64,000 nt of DNA. Source: Hyphomicrobiales bacterium (lineage in GTDB: Bacteria > Pseudomonadota > Alphaproteobacteria > Rhizobiales > Rhizobiaceae). Location: contig UBYX01000015.1 of assembly GCA_900469955.1 (NCBI GenBank), positions 19,572 through 83,571 of the forward strand. Reading direction: 5' to 3'. A model generated the notes under the pieces. The model made no database searches. It was not told the DNA's origin and saw only the letters and a program-made list of their open reading frames with translations. Made by a program: the position numbers and the translations under genes. Shown here one piece after another: positions 39,765 to 47,867 of the stretch. Within the stretch, counting starts at the first letter, position 1. Each line of letters begins with the position of its first letter.

Positions 39765-39797
39765 AAGCCGCCGGATCGAAAGTCCGGCGGCTTTTTT
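39765..39797 (+). terminator. rpsA intrinsic terminator
   Basis: AAGCCGCCGGA and TCCGGCGGCTT form an 11-bp stem with a 7-base loop, followed by further Ts. It also separates rpsA from the convergent gene at 39854. Confidence 0.92.
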
Positions 39798-39853
39798 CAT
39801 GCCCGTTTGTCGCCATCCCCATCCTCGAGTTGACCCCGGGGATGGCCTAAGGA

Positions 39854-41533
39854 TCAGGCCCAGCCTGCCATGCGCCAGTAAAGGTCGTTCGCGCGGCCTT
39901 CCTCCTCGGCATTCTCGCCGGGAGTATTGTCTTCGGCGTCGTCGCCCGCGTCTTCCGTCTCACGGTCGTCCTCGAAGGCCTGTTCGCCCGGCGAATGCTG
40001 TTGCTCGGCGTCCTCGTCTGTTGCCGATACCGCCCGGGTCTTGCGCTCCTCGGGATCCCGCTCGCGCTCCTCCGGCGGATAGGGGACATAGGGCAGCGGC
40101 ACGCCGTCGCGGAAAACCTGCGGCGGCACCAGAGGAAGTGTCATTTGTTCGGCGCTATCTCCCGCGGTGCTGGCGGCTTGGCTGCTGGCGCTGGATTGTG
40201 TCGCGGCCGGCTTGCCGGCAGGAGCCGTGTCCTCCTGGCCCTCGTAAGACGGGCTTGCCCGCCCGGCGAGGAACTCGTTGGTCGTCTCTTCCGGCTCAGC
40301 TACAGGCTGTGCCAGGGTTTCGCTGTCGAGCAGCTCCTCCAGTGCCTGCTGCTCGGGCGAGGGTTCCGCAGCAAGCGGTAGAATCTCCAGGAGATCGGAA
40401 TTGCCTTCTGCGAAAACCTCCGCAAGCCACCCTGTCACGGTTGCTGTTGATGTCCTGTCGGTGCGCGGCGTATCCGCGGTCGTCGGCTGCCTCGGGTCTC
40501 TTTGGGAAAGTCTAGCAAGTGCCGGGCCATCATAGAAGACGGGCGCGGATCCCCGCCGCCCGTCCGAACTTTCGGGCCGTGCATTTGGTTCGGAGCCTTC
40601 CGGGTGCCGACTGTCGGCGGACGCTGCCGGTTCTTCCTCTCGTGGCGGCGTCGAGAGATCAGGCACATCGCCTTCGGGCAGTCCCGGCGGAATTTCCTGT
40701 TCAATCGCCGTCCCCGTATCGATGGCTAAGGTGTTATTGTCCGCCGCAGCCAGCAGGCGTTCCTCCGTCTCCGTCGCAAATGCAGCCAGTCCGTCCTGGA
40801 GTTCGGCGGCTTCCGCGCCGGGCTCCGTAGCGGATTGCGGCTGCACCTCGGGACTATCCGCATCCGAACTCTGTAACACGTCGGCGTCCGGAGCGTTGGC
40901 GGCGACGGGGGTGCCGCTTGCCTCATCCTGTTCCACCCATGGCCGCTCCCCTGCGATCGAGGCGGGTGCGGCGGGTTCGGTGGGCACCTGCGCCGGAACT
41001 GTTTGTTGCGGAAGCGGGGCGGGCGGCTGTTCGGCTCCGGCGTTCTGTCGATAGGAACTCACCACCGCTTTCGCGGCGAGATCGCGGTCGAGCAGCTGCG
41101 CAGCCTCCATCCGCATGGCAAAACGCGCCGCATCCGGTCCGGCAGGATTATTGAGAATTTCCGCCAGCAGCCGAAGCGTCACGCCTTTGACGAACTGATT
41201 GAGGATACGTTCCAGCGCCGCTCTTTCGGCGGGATTCATGGCTTTGACCGCTTCGGAAATGCGCTGGGCGTAATCCAGAAGGGCTTCGCCTTCGCGGCGG
41301 GGCAGCTTGATCAGTTTGCCGATGGTTTCGGCGAAGATGGAAAAGCCCTGAGCGAGCTGAAGTTGAGCCGAGAGCGAGAGGATGTCCAGGCGGCCGCCGG
41401 ACAATGGCGCCGAAACGGCCGGCTGGGCATTGGCGGAATTATTGGCGACGTCGATCCGCTGACGCACCGGCTGTTGCGATGGCGCGTGATAGTCGACGGA
41501 TGAGCTTAACGCGGCACGAACCGGAGGCAGCAT
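39854..41533 (-). CDS. Large low-complexity acidic protein of unknown function
   Basis: A 559-residue protein. Only the N-terminal third (to about residue 160) looks folded, with helical segments such as LSAQLQLAQGFSIFAETIGKL and NPAERAALERILNQFVKGV. The rest is Pro/Glu/Ala/Ser-rich and predicted disordered, ending in a short block NDLYWRMAGWA. No family is recognised. ATG 41533, five bases after GGAGG, is preferred to ATG 41545. It lies downstream of the unknown acidic protein at 41765 in the same direction and shares an upstream motif with it (41672). Confidence 0.7.
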   Translation of the reverse strand: MLPPVRAALSSSVDYHAPSQQPVRQRIDVANNSANAQPAVSAPLSGGRLDILSLSAQLQLAQGFSIFAETIGKLIKLPRREGEALLDYAQRISEAVKAMNPAERAALERILNQFVKGVTLRLLAEILNNPAGPDAARFAMRMEAAQLLDRDLAAKAVVSSYRQNAGAEQPPAPLPQQTVPAQVPTEPAAPASIAGERPWVEQDEASGTPVAANAPDADVLQSSDADSPEVQPQSATEPGAEAAELQDGLAAFATETEERLLAAADNNTLAIDTGTAIEQEIPPGLPEGDVPDLSTPPREEEPAASADSRHPEGSEPNARPESSDGRRGSAPVFYDGPALARLSQRDPRQPTTADTPRTDRTSTATVTGWLAEVFAEGNSDLLEILPLAAEPSPEQQALEELLDSETLAQPVAEPEETTNEFLAGRASPSYEGQEDTAPAGKPAATQSSASSQAASTAGDSAEQMTLPLVPPQVFRDGVPLPYVPYPPEERERDPEERKTRAVSATDEDAEQQHSPGEQAFEDDRETEDAGDDAEDNTPGENAEEEGRANDLYWRMAGWA

Positions 41534-41671
41534 CGTCCCCTCCATGTCTGATTGCGACGATAGGGCAGCTCGGCCAGCGGTTCTCGTGTTTTCGCAGCGT
41601 AGCGGCGCTGCGACCGTAACGCCTCATGGCGTTTCCAATGCCGATATATGAGAGATAGTGTGGAGCCAAAA

Positions 41672-41689
41672 GGTTAACGTTTCGCTAAC
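41672..41689 (-). promoter_or_regulatory. CtrA-like box, copy 1
   Basis: GGTTAACG, four bases, GCTAAC. Within it TTAA is followed after seven bases by CTAA, one mismatch from the CtrA consensus TTAA-N7-TTAA. It lies about 140 bp upstream of the gene starting at 41533. A second, nearly identical motif precedes the gene starting at 42796. Confidence 0.4.
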
Positions 41690-41698
41690 AGGCCACGG

Positions 41699-41722
41699 AT
41701 TTCGCTCACGAATGAGCGAAAT
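41699..41722. repeat. Perfect 10-bp inverted repeat with tetraloop
   Basis: ATTTCGCTCA and TGAGCGAAAT flank CGAA (TTCG when read on the minus strand, the stable tetraloop). It lies 42 bp after the stop of the gene at 41765 and 10 bp from the CtrA-like box. There is no T-run, so it may be an mRNA 3'-end structure or an operator rather than a terminator. Confidence 0.55.
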
Positions 41723-41764
41723 GTCCATAAACGATACAGTGGAAAAATTCGGGCTAGTTGAGGG

Positions 41765-42796
41765 TCACGCAGCCAACTTCTTCTTCAACAGCTCGTAGAT
41801 GCCGATGTCGTCGACATGGATGGGCAGAATGTCGGCTGAGGTTTCGAGGGTTTTCTCGCTGATCGCCTCGATGGCCGCCTCGGCTGCAAGTTCGCTCGTC
41901 GGAGCCTCTTCCTTCAGTACGGCCGCGGTGGTGCTTTCGTCGTCAGCGGAGGCTTCTTCGGCAACGGAGCCTTCCGTTCCGGAACTGTCGATCTGTTCCG
42001 CGGCGGCCGCGAAAACGGCGAGGAGGGTGGTGTCGTCGGCTCCTGCTGCAGGCTGGGAACCATCGTTGCCAGACGGTTCCGCGGCCTTGTCGTTCTTCTC
42101 TTCGACGAGGTCCTGGACCTTTTGAACGTCCTCGAGCTTCTTGCCGGCTTCCGCAGCCGCGATGTCTTCAGCGCGTTCGGCACGGGTTTCCTCGTCCTCC
42201 ACGCGCGTGGGATCGTAACCCTGGGGGCCGAGTTTCAGCTCTTCGAGCGTCTTCGGATCGGCCACATTTTCGAGACGCTGAACAACCCTCTCGACCTCCG
42301 TGTCGAGTTTGCCGCCGTTCGCTTTTCTGGTCAGGCCATCCACCAGCCGTGCGTTGGCGTCTCCATAGGGATTCTTGATCGCCGCCAGCAGGGTATCCAT
42401 GGTGATGCCCAGGTCGTCGAGGCCGAGATGGTCCGCAAGCTCGCTGACCTCGTCCGGCATCATCGACTTCAATGCATCCTCCAGTGCCTTGCCGAGCCGG
42501 TAGGAGGAGCGTGCCTCCTCCGTATCGATGCCGAGCTTGGCAGCCAAACGGTCGACGAGTTCGATCTTCAGTTCGTTCGGATCGGTCTGGTTGGCACCGA
42601 AAAGGGCTGACGCTATCTTTTCATTGGCGCGCTTGGCATCTTCGCTGGCGCTGATGCGCGCTTCGGCGATCGGGTCCCGCTCCTTGCCCGTGCGCTCCGC
42701 TTCCTCTTTCCTGCGCTGCTCCTCGACGCTTTCGAGCATCGATTGCATCACGTTGGTCGCGGCAAGCCCATAGGTCTGCTGGGTGGGAAGCAACAT
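41765..42796 (-). CDS. Acidic Glu/Ala-rich protein of unknown function
   Basis: A 343-residue protein with no signal peptide or membrane segment. Residues 15-230 are rich in charged helices, probably partly coiled-coil (EEQRRKEEAERTGKERD, ERVVQRLENVADPKTLEELK). The region 230-320 is acidic and low in complexity, and the end is a short conserved-looking block (HVDDIGIYELLKKKLAA). No family is recognised. It is upstream of, and co-oriented with, the acidic protein at 39854, separated by a 231-bp gap with a hairpin and a CtrA-like box. Confidence 0.75.
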   Translation of the reverse strand: MLLPTQQTYGLAATNVMQSMLESVEEQRRKEEAERTGKERDPIAEARISASEDAKRANEKIASALFGANQTDPNELKIELVDRLAAKLGIDTEEARSSYRLGKALEDALKSMMPDEVSELADHLGLDDLGITMDTLLAAIKNPYGDANARLVDGLTRKANGGKLDTEVERVVQRLENVADPKTLEELKLGPQGYDPTRVEDEETRAERAEDIAAAEAGKKLEDVQKVQDLVEEKNDKAAEPSGNDGSQPAAGADDTTLLAVFAAAAEQIDSSGTEGSVAEEASADDESTTAAVLKEEAPTSELAAEAAIEAISEKTLETSADILPIHVDDIGIYELLKKKLAA

Positions 42797-42850
42797 TGGC
42801 CGAGTCCGGTCTCGTTGGAAGATACACCGTCGGTGAAAATAGCCGTGCAG

Positions 42851-42868
42851 GGTTAACGAGAAGCTACC
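42851..42868 (-). promoter_or_regulatory. CtrA-like box, copy 2
   Basis: GGTTAACG, four bases, GCTACC, matching copy 1 at 41672 in 13 of its 14 non-spacer bases. It lies 54 bp upstream of the gene starting at 42796 and overlaps the last codons of the DUF817 gene. Confidence 0.4.
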
Positions 42869-43748
42869 GGTCCGGTGTTTGTTCCAGCACCGCTGGTGGC
42901 CGCGGTTTGACGACGAGGGTCACCAGCACGAAACTGACGAAGAGAAGCAGATACCAGGATCCAAGCTTGCCGAACGAGACCATGTGCCAGACCTTCTGCG
43001 TCGGGTAGATCCATGTGCCGGTAATCGTCCCGATATTCTCCGCCAGCCACAGGAAGATCGAGGAGAAGAAAGCGGCGACGACCAGCGGCATGTGGAGCGT
43101 CGTCCGGTCGGTCGTGAAGTGGATGTCCACCCGCCGGAAGACCATCACCGTCATTGCGAAAAGCAGGTACCGGATGTCGGGCAGGTAGTGATGGCTGAAG
43201 AAGTTGATGTAGATCGCAATCGCCAGCAGATAGGTCTGCCATATGGGCGGGTAGTGGGTGAACCGCATGTCGAAGACCCGGATCGTCCGGGCCATGAACG
43301 AGCCGACCGAAGCGTACATGAAGCCGGAAAACAACGGCACGCCGGCGATCTGGATAAGCGAGGGCTCCGGATAGGCCCATGACCCCATCTGCACCTTGAA
43401 TATTTCCATGACGGTGCCGGTGAGGTGATAGACCAGGATGACCTTGGCCTCATCCAGGCTTTCCATCTTGAAGCGCAGGAAGAGCACCTGGATCGCCAAT
43501 GCGGCGATAAACAGGAAATCGTAGCGATGAAGCAGCCATTCAGGCTGCCACATGAGCTTCGTCAGCAGGATCAGGCCAAGCATGATCGCGGCGAAGAGGC
43601 AGGCCCATGCCTGTTTCAGCCCGAACAGAATGAATTCCGAAAGCCACCACGGAAGAGGGGCCAGCGCCCGGCGGATAACCAGCCGTAGCGGCTCGAGATA
43701 GGGGCCGGTCTCGTGTGGTCGCCGGCGTTTTGGAACATTCTGCTCCAT
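42864..43748 (-). CDS. DUF817 family integral membrane protein
   Basis: A 294-residue polytopic membrane protein with about eight hydrophobic segments. Aromatic- and His-rich loops (NFFSHHYLPDIRYLLF, GSWAYPEPSLIQIAGVPLFSGFMYASVGS) are typical of DUF817, a family sometimes described as linked to cation pumps, function unproven. Its ATG overlaps the stop of the RNase D gene by one base (TGATG), so translation is coupled. Confidence 0.88.
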   Translation of the reverse strand: MEQNVPKRRRPHETGPYLEPLRLVIRRALAPLPWWLSEFILFGLKQAWACLFAAIMLGLILLTKLMWQPEWLLHRYDFLFIAALAIQVLFLRFKMESLDEAKVILVYHLTGTVMEIFKVQMGSWAYPEPSLIQIAGVPLFSGFMYASVGSFMARTIRVFDMRFTHYPPIWQTYLLAIAIYINFFSHHYLPDIRYLLFAMTVMVFRRVDIHFTTDRTTLHMPLVVAAFFSSIFLWLAENIGTITGTWIYPTQKVWHMVSFGKLGSWYLLLFVSFVLVTLVVKPRPPAVLEQTPDR

Positions 43749-44371
43749 CAGCTATGGGCGAATATATCCGTTTCTTCCCAACCGAGCAGATCCAGCTTTG
43801 CCCGTGTCGGCAGGAATTCGAAACACGCCTTGGCGAGCTCACTCCGGTTGTCGCGGATGAGGCGCTCGTTCAGCTTGTCGCGCAACGCGTGCAGATGCAG
43901 CACATCGGAGGCGGCATATTCGAGCTGAGCCACGGACAATATTTCGGCCGCCCAGTCGGATTGCTGCTGCGCCTTGGAAACATCGATATCGAGAAGTTCC
44001 TTGAGATTGTCCTTCAAACCATGCCGGTCGGTATAGGTGCGCGTAAGCCTGGAGGCGATCTTGGTGCAGAAGACGGGCGTTGTCGTGACTCCGAACGTCT
44101 GGAAGAGGACGGCGATATCGAACCGTCCGTAATGGAAGATTTTCTGCTGAGCCGGGTCCGCGAGCAGGGCGACGAGGTTCGGCGCCTCGTTCTGGCCCGC
44201 TGCGATGCGAATTACGTCCGCCGAGCCGTCCCCGGGAGAAAGTTGCACGACGCAGAGGCGGTCGCGGCGGGGTATGAGGCCGAGCGTTTCCGTGTCGATA
44301 GCGATCGATCCCGTATAGCGGGCCGCGTCCGCCGGGGAGATATCCCCCTCGTGATATCGAATTTCCGCCAT
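43748..44371 (-). CDS. rnd: Ribonuclease D-type 3'-5' exonuclease (short form)
   Basis: A 207-residue DEDD-family exonuclease. Exo I is SIAIDTETLGL (Asp and Glu near residues 26-28), Exo II lies in HYGRFDIAVL (around 80-90) and Exo III in QLEYAASDVLHLHALRDKL (Tyr and Asp). It lacks the C-terminal HRDC domains of E. coli RNase D, as is usual for the short alphaproteobacterial form, and probably trims tRNA or other small RNA 3' ends. ATG 44371 has GGAGG six bases upstream, better than ATG 44383. Confidence 0.9.
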   Translation of the reverse strand: MAEIRYHEGDISPADAARYTGSIAIDTETLGLIPRRDRLCVVQLSPGDGSADVIRIAAGQNEAPNLVALLADPAQQKIFHYGRFDIAVLFQTFGVTTTPVFCTKIASRLTRTYTDRHGLKDNLKELLDIDVSKAQQQSDWAAEILSVAQLEYAASDVLHLHALRDKLNERLIRDNRSELAKACFEFLPTRAKLDLLGWEETDIFAHS

Positions 44372-44552
44372 GGCTGCCTCCATACGCCTTTCCGTTTCGT
44401 CGATTCGCTATACATCATGTTTTTGAGGGCGGCGCTACGATGTCGAGACACAGAGAACGCGCCGCTTCGCCACGATTTGACGAGCGACGGTCCGGAGCGA
44501 GAGCAAATGCTCAGCTCTGCGCTGGACGCATTGCTGCATTGCAACAAGGTGA

Positions 44553-44581
44553 CTTGGCGAGCTTAATCGATTAGCCTATAT
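44553..44581 (+). promoter_or_regulatory. Consensus alphaproteobacterial promoter for the sRNA
   Basis: CTTGGC (44553-44558) and CTATAT (44576-44581) are spaced by 17 bases, one mismatch from the CTTGAC-N17-CTATAT consensus of rhizobial sRNA promoters. Predicted start is near 44588. Confidence 0.85.
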
Positions 44582-44587
44582 CTTGGT

Positions 44588-44706
44588 CATCGAGCGACGC
44601 ACTCCTCCTCCCAGTGTCGCTTGATACGGATCGGCAACATCCTCCTCCTCCCAGTTGTCGATCAAGTTTAAAGCCTGGCGCACCTCCTCCCGCGCCAGGC
44701 TTTTTC
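44588..44706 (+). ncRNA. Alpha-r14 (anti-Shine-Dalgarno, 'cuckoo'-like) small RNA
   Basis: An RNA of about 118 bases with three hairpins, each exposing a CCUCC-rich loop. Hairpin 1: AGCGA..CACT / AGTG..TCGCT with loop CCTCCTCCC. Hairpin 2: GATCGGCAAC / GTTGTCGATC (one G-U) with loop ATCCTCCTCCTCCCA. Hairpin 3: GCCTGGCGC / GCGCCAGGC with loop ACCTCCTCCC, followed by TTTTT, the terminator. Repeated anti-Shine-Dalgarno loops are the defining trait of the alpha-r14 family of trans-acting sRNAs in rhizobia, which bind ribosome-binding sites of transporter mRNAs. It has its own consensus promoter. Confidence 0.85.
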
Positions 44707-44782
44707 ATTTTCAGCCTCTCGCTTCCTCCGATATTTCTGCTTTCTTGTGATGTCAGCGCCCCGCGCGTCGGCCTGCTTTCGG

Positions 44783-44800
44783 CCGTCACGTATGTGTCAT
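44783..44800 (+). promoter_or_regulatory. Pho box upstream of alkaline phosphatase gene
   Basis: CCGTCAC, four bases, GTGTCAT: two heptamers in direct repeat with 11-bp period, resembling the PhoB consensus CTGTCAT-N4-CTGTCAT. TATAGA follows 10 bases later (44811-44816), the usual distance when PhoB replaces the -35. It predicts induction by phosphate starvation. Confidence 0.55.
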
Positions 44801-44853
44801 GGCCCGGCGATATAGAAACTTGCCTTTCCCACTGCACTTTTTGTGAGGTTACT

Positions 44854-46593
44854 ATGCGCAAGTTTTTTGCCGCCCTGGTGGTTTCCACCGTTCTTGCCGG
44901 TACCGGCCACGCTGCCAGCATCTATCCCATTGATCGCGCGACGATCCTTGCCGGATCGCCTTTCGATTTCAAGGTCGAGTTCGGCAATGTCGTGAAGCCG
45001 GAAGACGTCAAGATCACGATCAACGGTCAGGACTACAAGTCGGTTCTCGGCAAGGACGCCCAGTTCGTTGCGGAAGAAAAAAACAAGGACAAGATCCTTG
45101 GTTCTTCCGTCATCCTGCGTGGCGTGACGATTGCCAACGCCGGCGACTACAAGGTTGAAATTGCAGCCGGTGCCGAAACCAAAAAGGTAACCTGGAACGT
45201 TTACGGCACCGCAGACAAGCCTGCCGCCAAAAACGTCATCTTCTTCCTCGGCGACGGTCTGTCGGTCGCGCATCGCACGGCCGCCCGCATCATGTCCAAG
45301 GGCGTGACCGAAGGCAAAGCAAACGGCCGCCTCAATATGGACAGCCTCGACCGGATGGCCTTCATCGGCACATCGGCGGCCGATTCCGTCACCACCGACT
45401 CGGCAAACACGATGTCTGCCTACATGACCGGCCACAAGGGCGCTGTGAACTCGCTCGGCGTCTATGCCGACCGCACGCCAGACACCCTGGACGACCCGAA
45501 GGTCGAAACCCTCGGGGAAGCACTACGCCGCCAGACCAACAAGGCAATCGGCATCGTCGCGACTTCCGAGATCCAGGATGCCACCCCGGCCGCGATCGTG
45601 TCCCATACCCGTCGTCGCGACGACAAGGCCGAAATCACCGGCATGCTTCTGGACGTGAAGCCGGAAGTCGTCCTTGGCGGCGGTTCCGCCTATTTCCTGC
45701 CGCAGGCCACCAACGGCTCGAAGCGCAAGGACGACAAGGATTACATCAAGCTGTTCCAGGATGCCGGTTACAAACTCGCGACCGACAAGACCGAACTTGC
45801 TTCCGCTGCAGGCTCCGACAAGGTCCTCGGCCTGTTCCACACCGGCAACATGGACGTAACCTGGGACCGCGAGTTCTCCAAGAAGGGAAGCGTCGGCAAG
45901 TTCCCGAACCAGCCGGGCCTGGTGGAAATGACAAAGGCCGCACTCGACAATCTTTCGAAGAGCCCGAACGGCTTCTTCCTGATGGTCGAAGCGTCCAATA
46001 TCGACAAGATGACCCATCCGCTCGATAACGAACGCGCGGTCATTGATACGATCGAATTCGACCAAGCAATCGGCGTTGCCCAGGACTTCATCGCCAAGAA
46101 CCCCGACACCCTTCTCGTCGTGACCGGTGACCATACCCACGGCATCACCATCGTCGGCACCGTGGACGACACTGTCGAGGGTACGGAGATGCGTGAAAAG
46201 GTAGGCGGTCGCTCCTTCACCAACTATACCGACGAAAACAAGGACGGTTACCCGGACAAGCTCGACGTGACGAAGCGTCTGGCCATGTTCGTCAGCAACT
46301 ATCCTGACCACTACGAAACCTTCCGTCCGAAGCTCGACGGCCCGTTCACCCCTGCCCTTCAGAACGACAAGAAGGAATATGTGGCAAACGAGGCCTACAA
46401 GGATGTTCCCGGCGCCGTATTCGTGCAGGGCAACCTGCCGAAGGGTGCGGCAAGCGGTGCACATACCGTTGACGACGTGGTCCTCCAGGCAACCGGCCCC
46501 GGCTCGGAAGGCTTCAAGGGCTACATGGAGCAGAGCGACGTCTACAAGGTCCTGGCCGACGCGCTCGCGCTGGGCGTGAAGCAGACCAACTAA
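44854..46593 (+). CDS. Alkaline phosphatase (PhoA fold), secreted
   Basis: A 579-residue periplasmic phosphomonoesterase. A signal peptide (MRKFFAALVVSTVLAGTGHA) is followed by a roughly 100-residue N-terminal domain not found in E. coli PhoA. The catalytic domain begins NVIFFLGDGLS with a metal Asp. The nucleophile Ser is in TTDSANTMSAYMTGHKG. VEASNIDKMTHPLDN and VTGDHTHGITIVG supply the other metal ligands. ATG 44854, after TGAGG, is chosen over an in-frame start inside the sRNA region. It releases phosphate from organic esters, and the Pho box supports that role. Confidence 0.9.
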   Translation: MRKFFAALVVSTVLAGTGHAASIYPIDRATILAGSPFDFKVEFGNVVKPEDVKITINGQDYKSVLGKDAQFVAEEKNKDKILGSSVILRGVTIANAGDYKVEIAAGAETKKVTWNVYGTADKPAAKNVIFFLGDGLSVAHRTAARIMSKGVTEGKANGRLNMDSLDRMAFIGTSAADSVTTDSANTMSAYMTGHKGAVNSLGVYADRTPDTLDDPKVETLGEALRRQTNKAIGIVATSEIQDATPAAIVSHTRRRDDKAEITGMLLDVKPEVVLGGGSAYFLPQATNGSKRKDDKDYIKLFQDAGYKLATDKTELASAAGSDKVLGLFHTGNMDVTWDREFSKKGSVGKFPNQPGLVEMTKAALDNLSKSPNGFFLMVEASNIDKMTHPLDNERAVIDTIEFDQAIGVAQDFIAKNPDTLLVVTGDHTHGITIVGTVDDTVEGTEMREKVGGRSFTNYTDENKDGYPDKLDVTKRLAMFVSNYPDHYETFRPKLDGPFTPALQNDKKEYVANEAYKDVPGAVFVQGNLPKGAASGAHTVDDVVLQATGPGSEGFKGYMEQSDVYKVLADALALGVKQTN

Positions 46594-46710
46594 AACGAAA
46601 AGGGCGGCATGTCTTCGTTTCGGCCTGCCGCCCTGCCTCTCGGTTCAGTACCGCTTGCTTTGCGGGTTGGCAGGGGGCAAACAGTCGGTATGGCAATGAT
46701 GGAGGGCCGC

Positions 46711-47175
46711 ATGGCAAAGGTGTTTGAGGCGCAGTTCAATCGCCGCTGGACGCTGAGATTCATGGCGGGTCTGCCGTTGTTGATCGCAGGAGGACGGGCT
46801 TCGGCGTCCGAAGATCTGACTTTTGATGACCTGTATGGCAAGGTCAGCGTTCTGGGGCTCGAGTTTTCCGAAAAGGTGAAGGCGCTGGCTGGAAAGCCGG
46901 TCGGGATGCGCGGTTTTATGGCGCCGCCTTTGAAGGCGGAGGCTCAGTTCTTTGTCCTCACCGAAGTGCCGATGTCGATCTGCCCCTTCTGCTCGTCCGA
47001 TTCCGATTGGCCGGACAATATCGTGGTCGTCTACCTTCACCGGAAGCAGACATTCACTCCCCCCAACGAAACGATCGAAGTCCGCGGCGTGTTGGAAGTC
47101 GGCTCATGGACGGACCCGGAAACCGGCTTCGTCAGCCGTCTGAGGATCCGCGACGCCGCATATCAGGCCGTCTGA
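46711..47175 (+). CDS. DUF3299 protein, exported, first gene of putative zinc-linked ABC module
   Basis: A 154-residue protein with an N-terminal export signal that has a twin arginine (FNRRWTLRFMAGLPLLIAG). The mature part has the DUF3299 blocks VGMRGFMAPPLKAEAQFFVLTEVP and SICPFCSSDSDWPDNI; the latter is a Cys pair that could bind metal. ATG 46711 with GGAGGG upstream is chosen. In Pseudomonas aeruginosa the DUF3299-ABC-FtsX operon PA4063-PA4066 is induced by zinc limitation, which is the best lead to function. The ATPase gene starts 2 bp later. Confidence 0.78.
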   Translation: MAKVFEAQFNRRWTLRFMAGLPLLIAGGRASASEDLTFDDLYGKVSVLGLEFSEKVKALAGKPVGMRGFMAPPLKAEAQFFVLTEVPMSICPFCSSDSDWPDNIVVVYLHRKQTFTPPNETIEVRGVLEVGSWTDPETGFVSRLRIRDAAYQAV

Positions 47176-47177
47176 AC

Positions 47178-47867
47178 ATGCTTTCCTTGCGCATTGAAGA
47201 TCTGGCCAAATCTTTTCCAGGGCTCAGCGGTCCCGTCCTGGAGATTGCCTCGCTTACCATCACTCCCGGCAGTCGCGTGGCCGTGACGGGTGGATCCGGC
47301 TCCGGCAAGAGCACTTTTGTCAATCTCATTACCGGCCTTGAGCGCGCAACATCCGGCAAACTTGTTTGGAACGGTGACGATATCAGCCGGGTTTCCGAAG
47401 CGGCGCGGGACCGGTGGCGTGCCCGGCATGTCGGGCTCGTGATGCAGGATTTTCACCTCTTCCCCGGCCTTTCCGCTTTCGAAAACATCCTGCTGCCGGC
47501 AAGGCTCGCACGGGTAGCGGATGCCGTGACCATCGGGCGGGCAAGGGAGCTTCTGGCAACCGTCGGCCTTCTCCGGCCGGATCAGCGCATCGAAACCATG
47601 TCGCGTGGCGAAATGCAGCGCGTCGCCATTGCCCGCGCGCTCCTCCGCAAGCCCGGCGTGATCGTCGCGGACGAACCGACCGCCAGCCTTGACGCCGAGG
47701 CTGGGGAAGCGGTCGGCCGGCTGCTTCTCGATTTGGCGGAGCAGGCGGGCACGACCCTCATCGTTGTCTCGCATGACCAGCGATTGATCAATCGGCTGGA
47801 TCGTCGGCTGACGTTTCAGGCGGGACGTATCGTTTCTGATTCTGTTTCGGACGAGGTGGCGGCATGA
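47178..47867 (+). CDS. ABC transporter ATP-binding protein (LolD/MacB-type)
   Basis: A 229-residue ATPase with Walker A GGSGSGKST (about residues 36-44), a variant signature MSRGEMQRVAIARAL, Walker B VIVADEPTASLD and a switch His in VVSHDQRLI, characteristic of the MacB/LolD/FtsE class that drives FtsX-like membrane proteins. ATG 47178 is chosen over a longer frame re-reading the DUF3299 gene. It overlaps its permease gene by 4 bases. Confidence 0.9.
   Translation: MLSLRIEDLAKSFPGLSGPVLEIASLTITPGSRVAVTGGSGSGKSTFVNLITGLERATSGKLVWNGDDISRVSEAARDRWRARHVGLVMQDFHLFPGLSAFENILLPARLARVADAVTIGRARELLATVGLLRPDQRIETMSRGEMQRVAIARALLRKPGVIVADEPTASLDAEAGEAVGRLLLDLAEQAGTTLIVVSHDQRLINRLDRRLTFQAGRIVSDSVSDEVAA

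Noticed and set aside
44614..44853. Upstream in-frame start of the phosphatase giving an 80-residue N-terminal extension
   Set aside because: It would begin within the sRNA and read through its terminator and the Pho box; the ATG at 44854 begins a classical signal peptide with a ribosome-binding site.
46594..46710. Zur box before the DUF3299-ABC-FtsX module
   Set aside because: Sought because of the zinc hypothesis, but no A/T-rich palindrome of the Zur type is present; only a 9-bp GC hairpin (46601-46634) without T-run is seen.
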